This document shows positions 36,990 to 50,300 of a stretch of 64,000 bases of DNA, one piece after another (position 1 is the first letter of the stretch; the number at the start of each line of letters is the position of its first letter). Source of the DNA: Enoplolaimus lenunculus (taxonomy: Eukaryota; Nematoda; Enoplea; Enoplida; Thoracostomopsidae); NCBI GenBank assembly GCA_030248215.1, contig JASANG010003092.1, positions 620,001 through 684,000 of the forward strand, read 5' to 3'. The notes beneath the pieces were generated by a model. That model made no database searches and was not told the DNA's origin. It saw nothing but the letters and a program-made list of their open reading frames with translations. The translations under genes and the position numbers were made by a program.

Positions 36990-38289
36990 CCTAACTTGTG
37001 TGAAATGGCACACATTGTCTTTGTTTTAAGTGTTTATGCAAACGTATACGTACTGAATATTAAATATGCAAATAATCCTTTCCTTTTAACACAAGGAGGT
37101 TAAAAATAGAAATTACAGATTCCAGTGGAATTTTGCTGTAAAACAGACGGAACTTTTCCGGTAAAACTAAAATTTCAGCTCCAACTTTTTTCACTAAGAA
37201 TCGTTAGAGCATATCCATTAACGATAGCTAAACCAAAAACCAAAAAATGCTACACGACAAAATATTCTAAGAAAAAAGGATTGTAAAATCTGTATCCCAG
37301 AAAATTTTCATTTTAAAACAGACGGCCTTCAGGCCGTCTCAAACAGATCACAGTTGTGCAAATATTTCGAAGTTGTTTTCTTAAGGTTTCTTTTACCTAT
37401 GAAGCCAAAAGAACCACATTAAAATATGAAATTTATACAGTGGCACAGCAGCTGGAAGGGGTGAGTAGTAGTCCCAACCCTTTTTTGAAGTAAAAAAAGT
37501 TTTGCACAACATAGAATGGAAAATGATAACAATTAGTGTAACTAGCGGCTTCACATAGCAGCTGTGAGTTCTTTTCGCCACAAAATTTGACCAATTTACA
37601 GCCAACCACACGTTCTCGTTGACAAAACTTGCACGCGTGAATTGGGCTTAAGACAATATATTATTTCAACCAAAAATTGTAGTTCCAAAGAGTTAGTTTT
37701 TGTTTTAATAAAACAGTTTGAGAGATGTGTTATAATAAAAATAAATAGGCAATTTAAAGCAATCGTTAAGATATTTTGAATGCGAGTTTGACTAAAATGG
37801 CAAGAAAGCGAAAAAAACTAACTTTTTAAAAATGTAGTGAAAATGTTTTTGGTTTTTTCTCTGCTGAGAAAATTGCTACTTTTATGTAATAGTTTTTCAC
37901 CGATTACAGATAAAGACTGTCAGTGGCGAATCCAGAAATTTCTGAAACGGGGCTGCGCAATGCATTAATGATGAAAAAAGGTTCGTGAACGAAGCGAACA
38001 TAACGCAAAACCCAAATTTGACTAGATTTTAGCTCAAAATAATTTGGTTTAGATCGCTGTTGAGGATCCCATACCTGGTCAGCGAACTTCCTTGGCGTCC
38101 GCCAGTTTAAGGACTCGTGTAAAGTTAACAAAAACTCTTCATACAAACGCGACACATCCCGTTTAAATTTTCATACTCGTGTTTTGTTTCAGGCTACATT
38201 TATATATTTCAAACCATTGCTAGTTTTCGAAGTTGTTCCAAAGGCTTAACCTGCAAAAAACAACGGACGCATCTTATACCAAGAGGGTA
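36990..38289. other. Intergenic stretch, no gene seen
   Basis: A perfect short hairpin, GACGGCCT TC AGGCCGTC, lies at 37321-37338. A fragment starting GTCAGTGGCGAATCCAGAAA at 37919 looks like one end of the CACTAGCGGATCC family. No gene is supported. Confidence 0.4.
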
Positions 38290-38497
38290 CACTGAAAAAA
38301 TGATGAGTCAAATTGACTCTCTCCGAAATAGGCTCTACGGGACTACACAAACTGAGTCATATTCGATTGCGCCAGAGTCAAACGTGCGACTCAGTGAGTC
38401 GAATTTGACTCTGACAAAATCCGATTTGACTCAGTTTGTGTAGTCCCGTAGAGTCTATTTCGGAGAGAGTCAATTAGACTCATTATTTTTTGCAGTG
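38290..38497. mobile_element. 208-bp near-perfect palindromic element (CACTG ends)
   Basis: The left arm, starting CACTGAAAAAATGATGAGTC, and the right arm, whose reverse complement starts CACTGCAAAAAATAATGAGT, agree over about 95 bases with few differences. They include CTCTCTCCGAAATAG and TACGGGACTACACAAACTGA. The whole unit would fold into one long hairpin. A half copy is at 58428-58552. It is most likely a foldback MITE; no target duplication is clear. Confidence 0.75.
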
Positions 38498-38907
38498 TGC
38501 GCAGTCTGGCCTTATTATACCATCGTTGCCAATTTGCCAATTTTTTTTACAACTTATTAGTCATCATTATTTTACTAGACCTTACCAATTCAGGTTGCTT
38601 GGTACTTGATGCGTCGAATCTACGACAATTCGTCGCCAGGCACTTGTCGTCCAACAGTGTCCTAAAGCCTATGAATAAATCTCAGCATCATACTAAAAGC
38701 GTAATCATGAGCCTAAGCCTAAACTCAAGTATAATGATGTTAGACGAATTGACGATTGCATAAAATTTTGTATTACAAGTTGTCGGGCGACGAGTTGTCG
38801 GGTACTGGCGTTCGAACTGCCGTACATATCAATTTAATCAGCCAAAATTTTGCAATTTTGCTTCACTTTTAGCAAATATCACAATAACCACGTTCAGTCC
38901 ATACCAA

Positions 38908-39075
38908 GGTCCGTAGCCAGCTCACCTTGATAGGGAGGGTTATCAATTTTTCATAAGGGTCATACAAGGGTTTTCAATTACTTACAAGCAAGGTTAAAAA
39001 AATTTCCTTAGGGGACAAAATGTTTCCACGGGTGGGGGCTGGAGCCCTCATGGCTCACTTTGGCGAGAGGCCCGC
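38908..39075 (+). mobile_element. CAGGCCCGTAGCC-family hAT-like MITE
   Basis: GGTCCGTAGCCAGCTCACCT, GGGTTTTCAATTACTTACAA and a right end GGCGAGAGGCCCGC. Flanks CCATACCA and TTATACCA share six of eight bases. Confidence 0.55.
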
Positions 39076-39914
39076 TTATACCATTACACTACTAAACATT
39101 TTGATGTCATTCTAATTTATGGAATAAAATTAATTTTTTTGTCGCGCTTTAGTCTCAGTTTTAAGTAAATGTAACTACTTTTCTGCCAACAGGCTCATAA
39201 CTCGAATTTCAAATTGGTATCGGATCTGTGGTAATCGAAGCATTCTACAGTTTTGTTAATATGGGAATTTGGTATATTGCGATGACTTGAAAGGTCAAAA
39301 ATCCAAAATGTTTTTCTTTTGGTCTTAAATTCCGACAGGACTCGACACCCTTGCTAGACATTTTCCCTAATTACTCCGCCGGTAAATGCCACTTTTAATT
39401 TAAATCAATTACGCGGTTATCAACAAACATCTTACCGCATGTGCGCGACACTTGTAAAAAATGTCCTGTTATCTGATGATGTTAATAGTATAAAATATAT
39501 TTGCATTAGACGAATTTTTCGGTCAACGCCTATCAGTGGACGGATCCAGAAATTTTCAATTAATGAGGATAATTTTTGTGTTTTTAGATGACATTTTAAA
39601 ATACCTGATTAGCACACATTTCACGCTGGTACGCTCCAACCACAGGCTTAGGGTTTACAGGCTACGGCGGAGGTTTTGGAACAAGCTTAGCTACGACTAT
39701 GCCTAACCCTTTTCCTAAGCCTAAGCCTTAAGTTTAAATGTAGAAAACGAGTTCAAAAGGCGAATAATTTGCTGTTAGAAATTTAACTGTTGCCTTTTAG
39801 TATATAATTTACTGCTATTATTGTATTTACTAAAAAACCAAACGCTGGTGTAATTTGTAGTCTTTGAATCAATTTACCAACACAAGATTTTAACAGCTAT
39901 GAAACACCGAAACA

Positions 39915-42900
39915 ATGCTGCAGCTAAGTGACCGTTTAGCCAGATTTTTCTACTGGTATGGCGGTGCGGTGGTGTACAAATATTGGTTTTCGCTTATCAT
40001 AGCATCGTTTGCATTGACCGGCGCGTGTTCTTGCGGTTATTTGTTTCTTTATGACCGATTTGCAGAAAATATGGTTAACGTTTTCTTGCCGGCTCACGGT
40101 CGTGGTCAAGATGAACATACGGTAAGTTTAAGTCATGTGTTCTGGTAATCGCAAAACAGAATTTTGTTACTTAATGTTTTCGAAAATTCATCTAATTTTT
40201 CTCTTGTCTACCAAAAAATATTGACCACCTATTGAAATTTAGGATGTTGTACATTGTCCTCCATATTAAAAATTAAGGCTTAGATTTAGGCTTAAGAAAC
40301 GTCTTTAGGAAAAGGCTTCAGCGTGGACCGGTTTACGAAGTCCTTTTACGAAACCTAAGTCTACGCCCTGAGTCTGTCGGGTTCTTTTCAGGATCCAAAA
40401 TTGGACCGTCTCATTGAAAAATCATTTCGCCACAGTTGTAAGACCATAGCATAGCCAAAACGTAAAAGTATCTCATACTGCCCTGCCCTGGTATCCCGCC
40501 CTATTTCAATGCGTCATTGATAAGGCTTGCGCATATTGCGCCGTACATGGCTCTCTACAGTGTTCGTTGAAATGATTTGAAATGTTAGGAAAAACACGTT
40601 TTCCAATTAATTTTCATTGTGTCGTGATTTTTATGCCATTTCAAATCTATAAAACTTTCAGAAAACTTTGTTTGTTTAAATGTTTGCCAGCCCCGTGACC
40701 AGCCAACCTTGCTAGTGGGAGGGCTAAAAAATTTTCAGGAGGGGCATTTAAAGGTTGTTAATCCTTGCCCCCCCCCTTGGGTACGGGCCCGATATTTGCT
40801 CATGTAGGCTTTTTTCGTGGAATGGCATCCGAAGTTCACTTCAACGATTTCGTACACCGTTGTATACTACCAACATACACCGCACCATATTAACACTTAG
40901 TGTTGCACTATAATTGGTTGTAAGGCGCCGTCCATCACCATACGGTATCGCAAGGGGGTAATCCGCGTGCGATACCGCACCATGACGGACGGCGCCTTCG
41001 GCACCGAACGGCGGTGAACAGTCGGCGCCGGACTGCATTGTGAAAACTAAAGAGTATAGCACAACCGTTATACGTGCTATCCTCTAAATTACGTATCGTT
41101 GGCCTTCCAGCTTTATTAACATTGATAAGTAGTAATACCAGTGGCAGAATTTATCATAAGAAACTTTTCTTAGGTGAAAAAAATGTATGATAAGGCGAAT
41201 TTTTCGTTCCTATCATAAGTCATTTTCTGACAGTGGCTTGTGAGTGGTATTTGTTTACTTTCCACCCACATAAGGCCTCCTACTCCCACATAACTAACCT
41301 GAGCCTAAACCTAAACCTCACATCCTGACAATAAGGCTAAGGATAAGCCTACACTTAGGCCTAGGCATCAAAAGCCGGAGCCTTGTTTACAGATTCTCAA
41401 ACGACATTGGCCGCTAGATCCTGACAATTTTCGGCCTGGAACCAACTTTGACTCGATATACTGGGCCGATATTCGTACACGAGCGTTGACGGAAAGTGGA
41501 AATTTTTTGAACGAAACGTTCAATGATGCGTTGTATGACGTTGACAAACACATCCGTAAAAATATAATGTAAATGCAGTTTTTATCGCATCTACGGCACC
41601 GTATAACCGTGGAACAACGTTACCTGGTGTACGCAGGTTTTTGTGGAGTCTGCATCCAGTAAATTGGAATATGTTCCAGCAGATTTGACAGTGTGAATCG
41701 TACAAAGAACATTTTTTACAATTGCATTAAACTGTTTACCCGAGTGTATACTCACGTTGATAATTTCTTACTCGGGTCGTGTTTACCCGAAGGTACCCGC
41801 GAGTCGAGTACAATTCTGCAGCTCCACCGCGTTCCTTGAATTCATTTATGAATTTTTGCTGCAAAATTTGCGGTACTTGTTTACGTTCTCAGCGAGCGGA
41901 TGATTAAGTCTCAGACTCCTCAGCCCAATCCTAAATCGAAGTTTTGCCAAAATCGTAAAATTTAAATAACTCTACTTTTGAACTGTATGAGAGCCAAATA
42001 TGAAATATTTAACTGGTAATTTTAGAGTTAAAGATCCTTCAAACACCTCAATACAGTACACATTCGACGATGTATGTTTACGGAAATACGGCACGTGTCA
42101 TCGAAATACACATTTAAATTTTTTAAAATTCCGCTCAGCATGGGGTCAATATTTTGATCTAACGTACCCTAGGGCGGATCGAAACGGAACGCCGCGGTAT
42201 ATTGCAAACTCCGTTGGAGGGGTGACGCTCAACGATAGCGAGGGTCACATTTCTGTAATCAAGGGGGTCCGGCTGATGTATTATTTGAAAAATGACCCCG
42301 AAAGCATGCGATGGGTAAACAGGGCATGGCTACGAACAGTGACCGAGTATATTGTTAACTATCGTTCACACCTGATAGAGGTAACGATTGTTAAGCCGAA
42401 GTTTGCGCGTAAGATTTCATTTTAGCAATTTCTGCAATTTTTAGGCCAAGTTTTAGGATATTGCAAAGTTTTGGAAGAATTCAGTTGCGGAATGAGCATT
42501 GTTTTAACCAGAGGTCAGTCAGACCAAACCATTAGGTCAACAAAAATTCAATATCCACACGCTGGGACTCTCGCGTGTGGAAAGATCCCTTCATTTTGGG
42601 AGTAAGTATGGGAGACGCTTGTTCCAACTACACGGTCTGCATGACCCCTGTTTCAAGGTTTGCCCAAAACTAAGGACCACGCCGGGAATCGAACCTCGGC
42701 CCTCTTGCGTTCGAGTCAACCATGTTGCCACTACACTATGTGGTCGATTGCAGGTATAAGTGCACATGTATAATATGGCAATCTATGCCATTGCATACAC
42801 ATATAGCGCAAACATTCCCAAAGCCGGAGCAGCCACCTTACATACCTCCATTTGGAAAAGGGCCCACCCTCAAAGAGGCCCCACCTTAACCAGCTGTAAC

Positions 42901-45900
42901 AAAACCACCGAAATTTTAACATGCGTCTGGCTTCTCGGTCCGTTCGTTCGTGAGTTGGGGTCCCCACCCTGGAGTTTGAGATGACTCCCCACCTTGGAGT
43001 TTGGGGTGAGTCCCCACCCTGGAGTTTTAGTGTGAGCCCACACCCCTGTCTGCTCCGGCACTGCATATACCGACAACGCTGAAAACCGCACTGAATTTTA
43101 CTGCCCAAAAGTAAGCCTTGTTTTTCAGCTGGCAATGTTTCATTCATACTCGTTGCACGAAGGAATGATTGAGAACAGTGTGGAATTAGTGCCAAAGTTT
43201 ACATTTGCGTTTATTACATTGACAGCGTTTTCATTGCTGTGCAGCTATCAATATTTGAATCTCGATGAAGAAACCAAACTCAAACACGGGATTTCGTTTG
43301 TGCCAGACTGGCGAACAAGCAAGCCTAATCTGGCACTGGGTATAAAAACATAAAGATGTAAATTGTTTAATAAAAGCTTGGATTAATACAACTTCTACAA
43401 TATCATGCCTATATGACCAGGTAACATTTAAGGGAATACTGTGCATGGACACTGAAGCTTGTTTGGCTTCAGTAACCTGGATACTGAAGCTTCTTGGCGT
43501 CAGTATCCAGGACTATGAAGGTAAGAAAGCTTAGGTGTCCGGGATATCGAAGCTTTTTAGCTTCAGAGTCTATCACATTACCTTGTCAAAAGTTACCTTG
43601 TGTACGCATGATATTGTGGATGCTGCATAATTGTGGAAAAATAATCTTCGTATCGATAAGACGAACAATCCTACATTTTTAGCCGGAAAGTTTCCGCTGT
43701 ACAAACCAACAACAATGTTTTTTGTTAAGAGGTGAAATCTTCAAAACGAACTATTCTTAATGATACTTCTAAACGTACAGTTTCTAGCAAACGGATCAAT
43801 TTCATTATATTTTCAAGTTGACGCTTTCTCTCAGCTTTATGGTTAATAGGTTTAGGCTCAGAATGAGGCTTAGGAATACATTGCCTATTGCCCACGCCTA
43901 TTGAGCATTTTATTGAGCCTAAGCCCGAGCGTAACGCTTATACGTAAGCGTTAAAATTTTAAAATGTGGGAAGGAAAGTGTACAAACCGCAGTGTACGTT
44001 TCTTGTTTTAGCTGGTATTCTTTGTGCTGGTATGGGAATTTTGAGTTCAATGGGTGGCATTTTGCTCACCGGAATTTTGGAGTACAACACCATTGTATCC
44101 GTGATGCCGTTTTTAGTTATATGTAAGTTCTTCTGTAGTATCAATTCTGTCAAATAAATGTCGTAGGCCAAGATATAACACCATTAAAGCAGGGTCGCGA
44201 TTAGGGTACCGCATCCGGTGCCCCGTTCAAGAGATGGCGCTCACGAGAAGCCAAATACGGATGAATATTGTAGCGCTTAACTTGAATTGTGCCCAGGGAT
44301 CAAAAACTTTTTGAAATCGGACTTCTGACAAATCGGTTAAGTAGGGGGGGGGGCGCGTTGGCCCGTAGCCAAGGCCCGCCAGGAAGCGCAAACTTACTAC
44401 GGGCCTAGGGCCACGTCACTCTGACTTAAAATAAATTTTCTAGCAATTGGTATCGATGATATGTTTATTATGTTGGCCGCTTGGCGAAGATTTTCCGAAT
44501 TCGAATCCAATCTTGAACTACGGATTCGGTTAACGATGTCTCATTCTGCGGTCAGCATTACGATTACTTCAGTCACAGACGCGTTATCGTTTGGGATTGG
44601 AGCAATTACTCCAGTACCGGCTGTTAGAGTAAGCGCAACATTTAACCCCTTCTCACATTGAGTTGCCTATAGGCAACCTAGCGCAGTATATATACGGTAA
44701 ATAATATATATCGCACCGTGTTTAACATTTGCAACACGTATACATAGTACTAAATCACCACAAGACGTGAGAGCCCCCTCGGGCTCGAGCGTCAAGCTCC
44801 TATAGCTGAGTGGTGATGGTATACGCCTCCCGCTCCAGTCACCGGAGTTCGAATCCTAGCATAAAAGTAGGTCTCAGAGGAAATAGAAAATATTCATGTG
44901 AGAAAGGGTTAATATTTTGCATAACTTCAAAATTAGCAGGGATGCAGCCGCAACAACGCAGAAAAATGTGCTGAATTTTGAACTTCACCGTACACTGGTT
45001 CGAAAACTACAAAACCTAGCTTATGATAGTTGCTACACACGCACTTGAAAATACGGACCAAGATATCTACAAGCAACTTAACCCATCATCAAGCTGATCA
45101 ATCTATTTAACAATATATTTAAAAGATTTCAAATTATAATATTAATATTGTAAACATTTTAGACGTTTTGCATTTACACTGCAGTTGCTATTTTGTTCAC
45201 ATTCCTGTATCAGATCACATTTTTCTCTGGATTCATGGTGTATTGCGGGCGCAGAGAACTGCATAATCGACATTGTCATAAAATATGGAGTCAAGTTGTA
45301 CCATTGAACGAAGCGGGTAAGAGTGTCAGCGCAGAGTTTGAACTACCATGTGTCTCGAGAAAGATTTTTACGGGGCGGGGCTTAACCATAAGAGCGTTAG
45401 CAATGAGGGCCCATGTAAAGATCAGGGGCGGAAGGTTTTTCTGTTAGACTAGAAAAGAGTAAGCTTAAGTGTTAGACTAATTTTTCTGCTAGCTTAGGCT
45501 TAGGCTTAGGAATATGCTCATTCTTACGCTTATGCTTAGGTTTAGGTTTAGGCTTAGGCTTAGGCTTAGGCTTAGGAATATGTTTATAATACTATTCCAC
45601 CCCTGTTCTTTACATTGGCCGCAATCAGTGATGTGATAAGAAAGATTGGCATGGAATTCCCTTTGTGGTTGGAGTTTAAATTACATGTTCTGTGCAGTGT
45701 ATAAAATATATAAATCTGATTCATGATTACAGTTGCCATAGAACCAATTTTACCTTATGTAATATATATTTTAGCAAACAGTGCAACAATAAACTCAGGA
45801 AGCAAACTGCAACTTTGCAATTAGGTATTTCATTTCGGTAGAACATAATTTTATGTAAACGTTTGTTGTGAGCAAGCGTGCCGATCGAGAACATTTCTAT

Positions 45901-46795
45901 AACTCCAATATTCATCAGTTTATTTCTGAAAACCCTGAAACATTTTTCTTGTCTACAAAATTTCATAGAGTATATAACCTTCCATTCCCTTCCTTGTATG
46001 CTCTAGCGCCTCTGCCAACTGAACAAACTCGGTTGTTCACTTGATTTAGTACTAAAACCTAAGCTCCGGTGAGAAATTTAATATGAAATCTAGTGATTGA
46101 GAAAGCTTTAGTGTAACGTATACAAATTCTTTTTAACCAATTAAATTCCAAAGAATTTTATTGTCCCAATGGTTCAATTTCGATTTGTCAACGAAATCTC
46201 GATGCAAATTGCCGCTAAAACGATTATCTTTTCTTTGTGATTCGGCTAAACTTCACGCGTAATAGTTTTAAATTTTGACATTTTAGCAAAATCTCGATAT
46301 GCGTTGATCTTTTGTGCCGGATCTCTGTATCACGATGATAATATCGCTGAAGCCGGTGGATCGAAATGCTCTGAAGGAATTGCAAAAGCGCACTCTGTGA
46401 ACCGTTTTTGTTCTATGTTCTGCAAGCGTAGCTTGGTTAAGCCAATTGCTATGCTTAAAAATAGCAACAATAATTGCAATGGAACAATTGATAGCAATAA
46501 CAAAAATAGCAACATTGTCAACAAAAGCAACACAGTCGCCGTTGCAGCAAATCTTGACATATCTCAGTTTAATTCTGAACCGGACAGTAGACATGATGTT
46601 GGTACTAATGCCAATAAAATCGACACAAACGACGACAGAAATAAGCACATTAACCAAAACAACAACTACAACAACTACAACTATAACAGCAGCAACAATA
46701 ATACTAGTGCCATTAACAAACAGCACAACCACGACAGCAAGAACAGCAACAACAATAACAGTAACTACTGCAACAATAACACCATCAACAACAGC

Positions 46796-46862
<67 letters not shown>

Positions 46863-46864
46863 GC

Positions 46865-46954
<90 letters not shown>

Positions 46955-47299
46955 AATAACAACAACAACAGCCACCACTGCAACAGCAGCATCAGCATCA
47001 ACAACAACAACAGCCACCACTGCAACAGCAACATCAGCATCAACAACAAAAACAGCAGCAACAACAACAAGAACAACAACAACGGCAACAACCGATGTGG
47101 CAACAACAACATTAACAATTACAAAAACCACAGCGACACCAGCACCAACAACGACAAAAACAACAACAAATACAACAACCGTAGCAACGACGACAACAAC
47201 AACAACAACAACAACAAATATAACAACGACAACACCAACAACAACAACGACAACAATAAAATTAACGCTAACATAAATAATTATAAACATAATTATACT

Positions 47300-47345
<46 letters not shown>

Positions 47346-50300
47346 CAACCGGTAACGCACCACCGAACAGTTCCACAAGAACACCATCAGATCCAGTGCG
47401 TTTATACGAGTCTGCAATGGACAAAAGTGCATTTTCAGTATTTTTTCGTAACCATTTTTCACCGTTTTTACTCAACCCAATTAACGCATGCTTAACAGTC
47501 GCATTGTATGTGACGTATTTGATCGCTGGACTGGTCGGATGTATGCGAATTCGTGAAGGACTCGAACCAAAAAGTATCATTTCACAACGGCATCATGTGA
47601 TCAAATGGTGAGCAAGAAACGGGTCTGTAGCCAGAGGCGGACAAGGGTTTCCGCCTTTTGGAACAAAATTTTCCTGCGCCAGAGAAGTTTCAACCTCGCT
47701 TGTAAATTTTGTGAACACCTTGCATGCCCGTCTTGAAAAATATTTAGCCTCATCTGGCTTGGTGAGCTTGGTACAGGAATGAAGCGAAGCGTTTGAGAAG
47801 AGCTAATGGAACTTTTAAATGTCGTAATTGTGAGTTTAAGCCAAGATGACGTTGAACGGTCAATTTTAGTCCAGGTTACCTGCAGGCTAGTAGTCAAAGA
47901 AAGACCGACGATAGGCTCTTTCCACGCGAGAAAAATTTCGGAATGGTTGCGCGGAATTGTATTTTGGGCATCAGCTTAAATTTCCGTTCCCATATGAAGA
48001 TGTAAACGATACTTGAGTAACCTCATTAAAGCGGCTTTATATTTTTCTACTGCAATGAAATTCACTGAAAATCAATCATCCTTACAACGTATTTGCGAGA
48101 AAACTATTCAACTTGTTGCAATATTTGCATTTGCCATTAAAGACAACAACTGAAACATTCTCCGCTATCTCTTTCCCGCACGAATGTTTTCTATTTCATC
48201 TGAAATTTAATGTCAAGTTAAGATTCGAACCCTCGTCACCATCGGAATATAACAGCATGATGCCATTCCGAACTACACAAACGCTTTGTGTTAGACAAAG
48301 AGTGTTGTTCGCGTTCATAGTTTGCGCTTTATAGTTGCTCGTAGTATACTCTATGAGGGAAAAGGTTTATTATTTTAGGTATGACATCACCGAAGATTTA
48401 TTCTGGCGCGAAGGTCCAGCGATGCAAATTGTTATCAACAATCCACCGGACCTGACCCGACCCGAGCATCGGGCTCAACTAATGAGAACGGTTCGAAGTT
48501 TTGAAGGCAGTCGGCATTCAATGGAGGGTAACTCAACTCATTTTTGGATCGACGATTATTTGTGGTATTTGTCGAAGATTGGCTACGATATTCGCAGTGA
48601 TGAAATTGATACTGAAGTCATTTGGAATGCACGGCTGTATTATTGGGCAAATGTTGGTAAGCATGTTTCTCAACGGCACGATTGGAGTTTTCATGTTGCC
48701 CGCAAACCAGTGGCATACACCAAAACGGCAATAACAGAGTACATGTCCCTTCGAAATTGCATTATATCCGACTTCCAGTCAGGGACATATACAACGAGAG
48801 GGATATAGTAGATATATCCATCTCAAAAATTTCTAGAGTGACAAAAAAACAGTATTTCTTAACTATCTTTAAACATCTTCACATTAAATATACCCCTCAC
48901 CCCCCTCAAATTAAAATCTCGTCTACGCCTTTGCCAGGCATACCTGTGAACGTCCAATGAGCACAGAAAGAAATTTTATATTTGAAAGGTTTAAAAATAC
49001 CATAAAACTCTAAAGCAATATTTTTTCAGAATCAGTGGATTGAAATGTCCCTGTCGGCTCTGTGTCCGCCTTTCACTGATTTATACGCAAAGGCACCAAC
49101 CACCTTAAGGCATATATATATGTCCGATTTAATCCAATAACTTACATCAAGTTTGCTGTTTATGATTTCAATCATTGTTTCGATTCATATTCAGGAACGT
49201 CTTGCTTTAGACTGAAACTTATCCTAATGCTTATGATTATTAGGCTTTGGTATAGTTTTTAGTCTTATCTTAACGTTTGGGCTTAGGCTTTGGCTTAGGT
49301 TTAAGAATATGCGTAGGCGTAGTTCTAGCAGGATCCTAGTCTTGAAACTAACACTTAAGTTTATTGGTAGGGTTAAGAACACGTTTAGTGCAACGTGTGC
49401 CCTACTAAAGGTTAACTTGATCCTTATTTTAATTAGGTATCGGATCAAAATCGTGGGTAGACGATTTTGTTTGGACACACGACGAGAGAACAGCCCGGTA
49501 CAAGCTTACCGCGTTTCGACTCCGCGTTGGGCTGAGGCATTTCATGAAACCTCAAGATCAGCGCTCGGCGTGTGAACTGATCCGGCGAATTGCGGACGCG
49601 CAGCCGAAATATAACATTTCGTTGTTCAATCCGTACTGTGTGTTTGTCGGTATGTTTGAATAACAATTGAGTGTTAAATATCTGTTACTTGTTCAACTTC
49701 ACTAATTTGATAGAAGTTAAAGTTTTACACGTACCAGTAGTTCCTTTGCCGCTGTCATATATTAGCCGGCCAATCACTGACAATTTAGAAAAATTTATTC
49801 ATTATTTCGATTTTTATTTGACGGTTAATGACTTATCAGTAGTTCCTTTGGCGCTGTCATATATTAGCCGGCCAATCACTGACAATTCAGAAAAAATTCA
49901 TTATTTCGATTTTTATTTGACGGTTAATGACTTATCAGTAGTTCCTTTGGCACTGTCATATATTAGCCGGCCAATCACTGACAATTTAGAAAAATTTATT
50001 CATTATTTCGATTTTTATTTGACGGTTAATGACTTATCAGTAGTTCCTTTGGCACTGTCATATATTAGCCGGCCAATCACTGACAATTTAGAAAAAATTC
50101 ATTATTTCGATTTTTATTTGACGGTTAATGACTTATCAGTAGTTCCTTTGGCACTGTCATATATTAGCCGGCCAATCACTGACAATTTAGAAAAATTTAT
50201 TCATTATTTCGATTTTTATTTGACGGTTAATGACTTATCAGTAGTTCTGTTGGCGCTGTCATATATTAGCCGGCCAATCACTGACAATTCAGAAAAAATT

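Noticed and set aside
45481-45590. TTAGGC arrays as a true telomere or subtelomere
   Set aside because: Each array is short, lies between inverted ends with target duplications, occurs in both orientations and is dispersed among genes.
46283-47290. Long Val-rich and Leu-rich open frames on the minus strand and a Thr-rich + frame over the AAC tract
   Set aside because: A pure triplet repeat is open in several frames at once. Only the Asn frame connects by phase to the patched-related exons.
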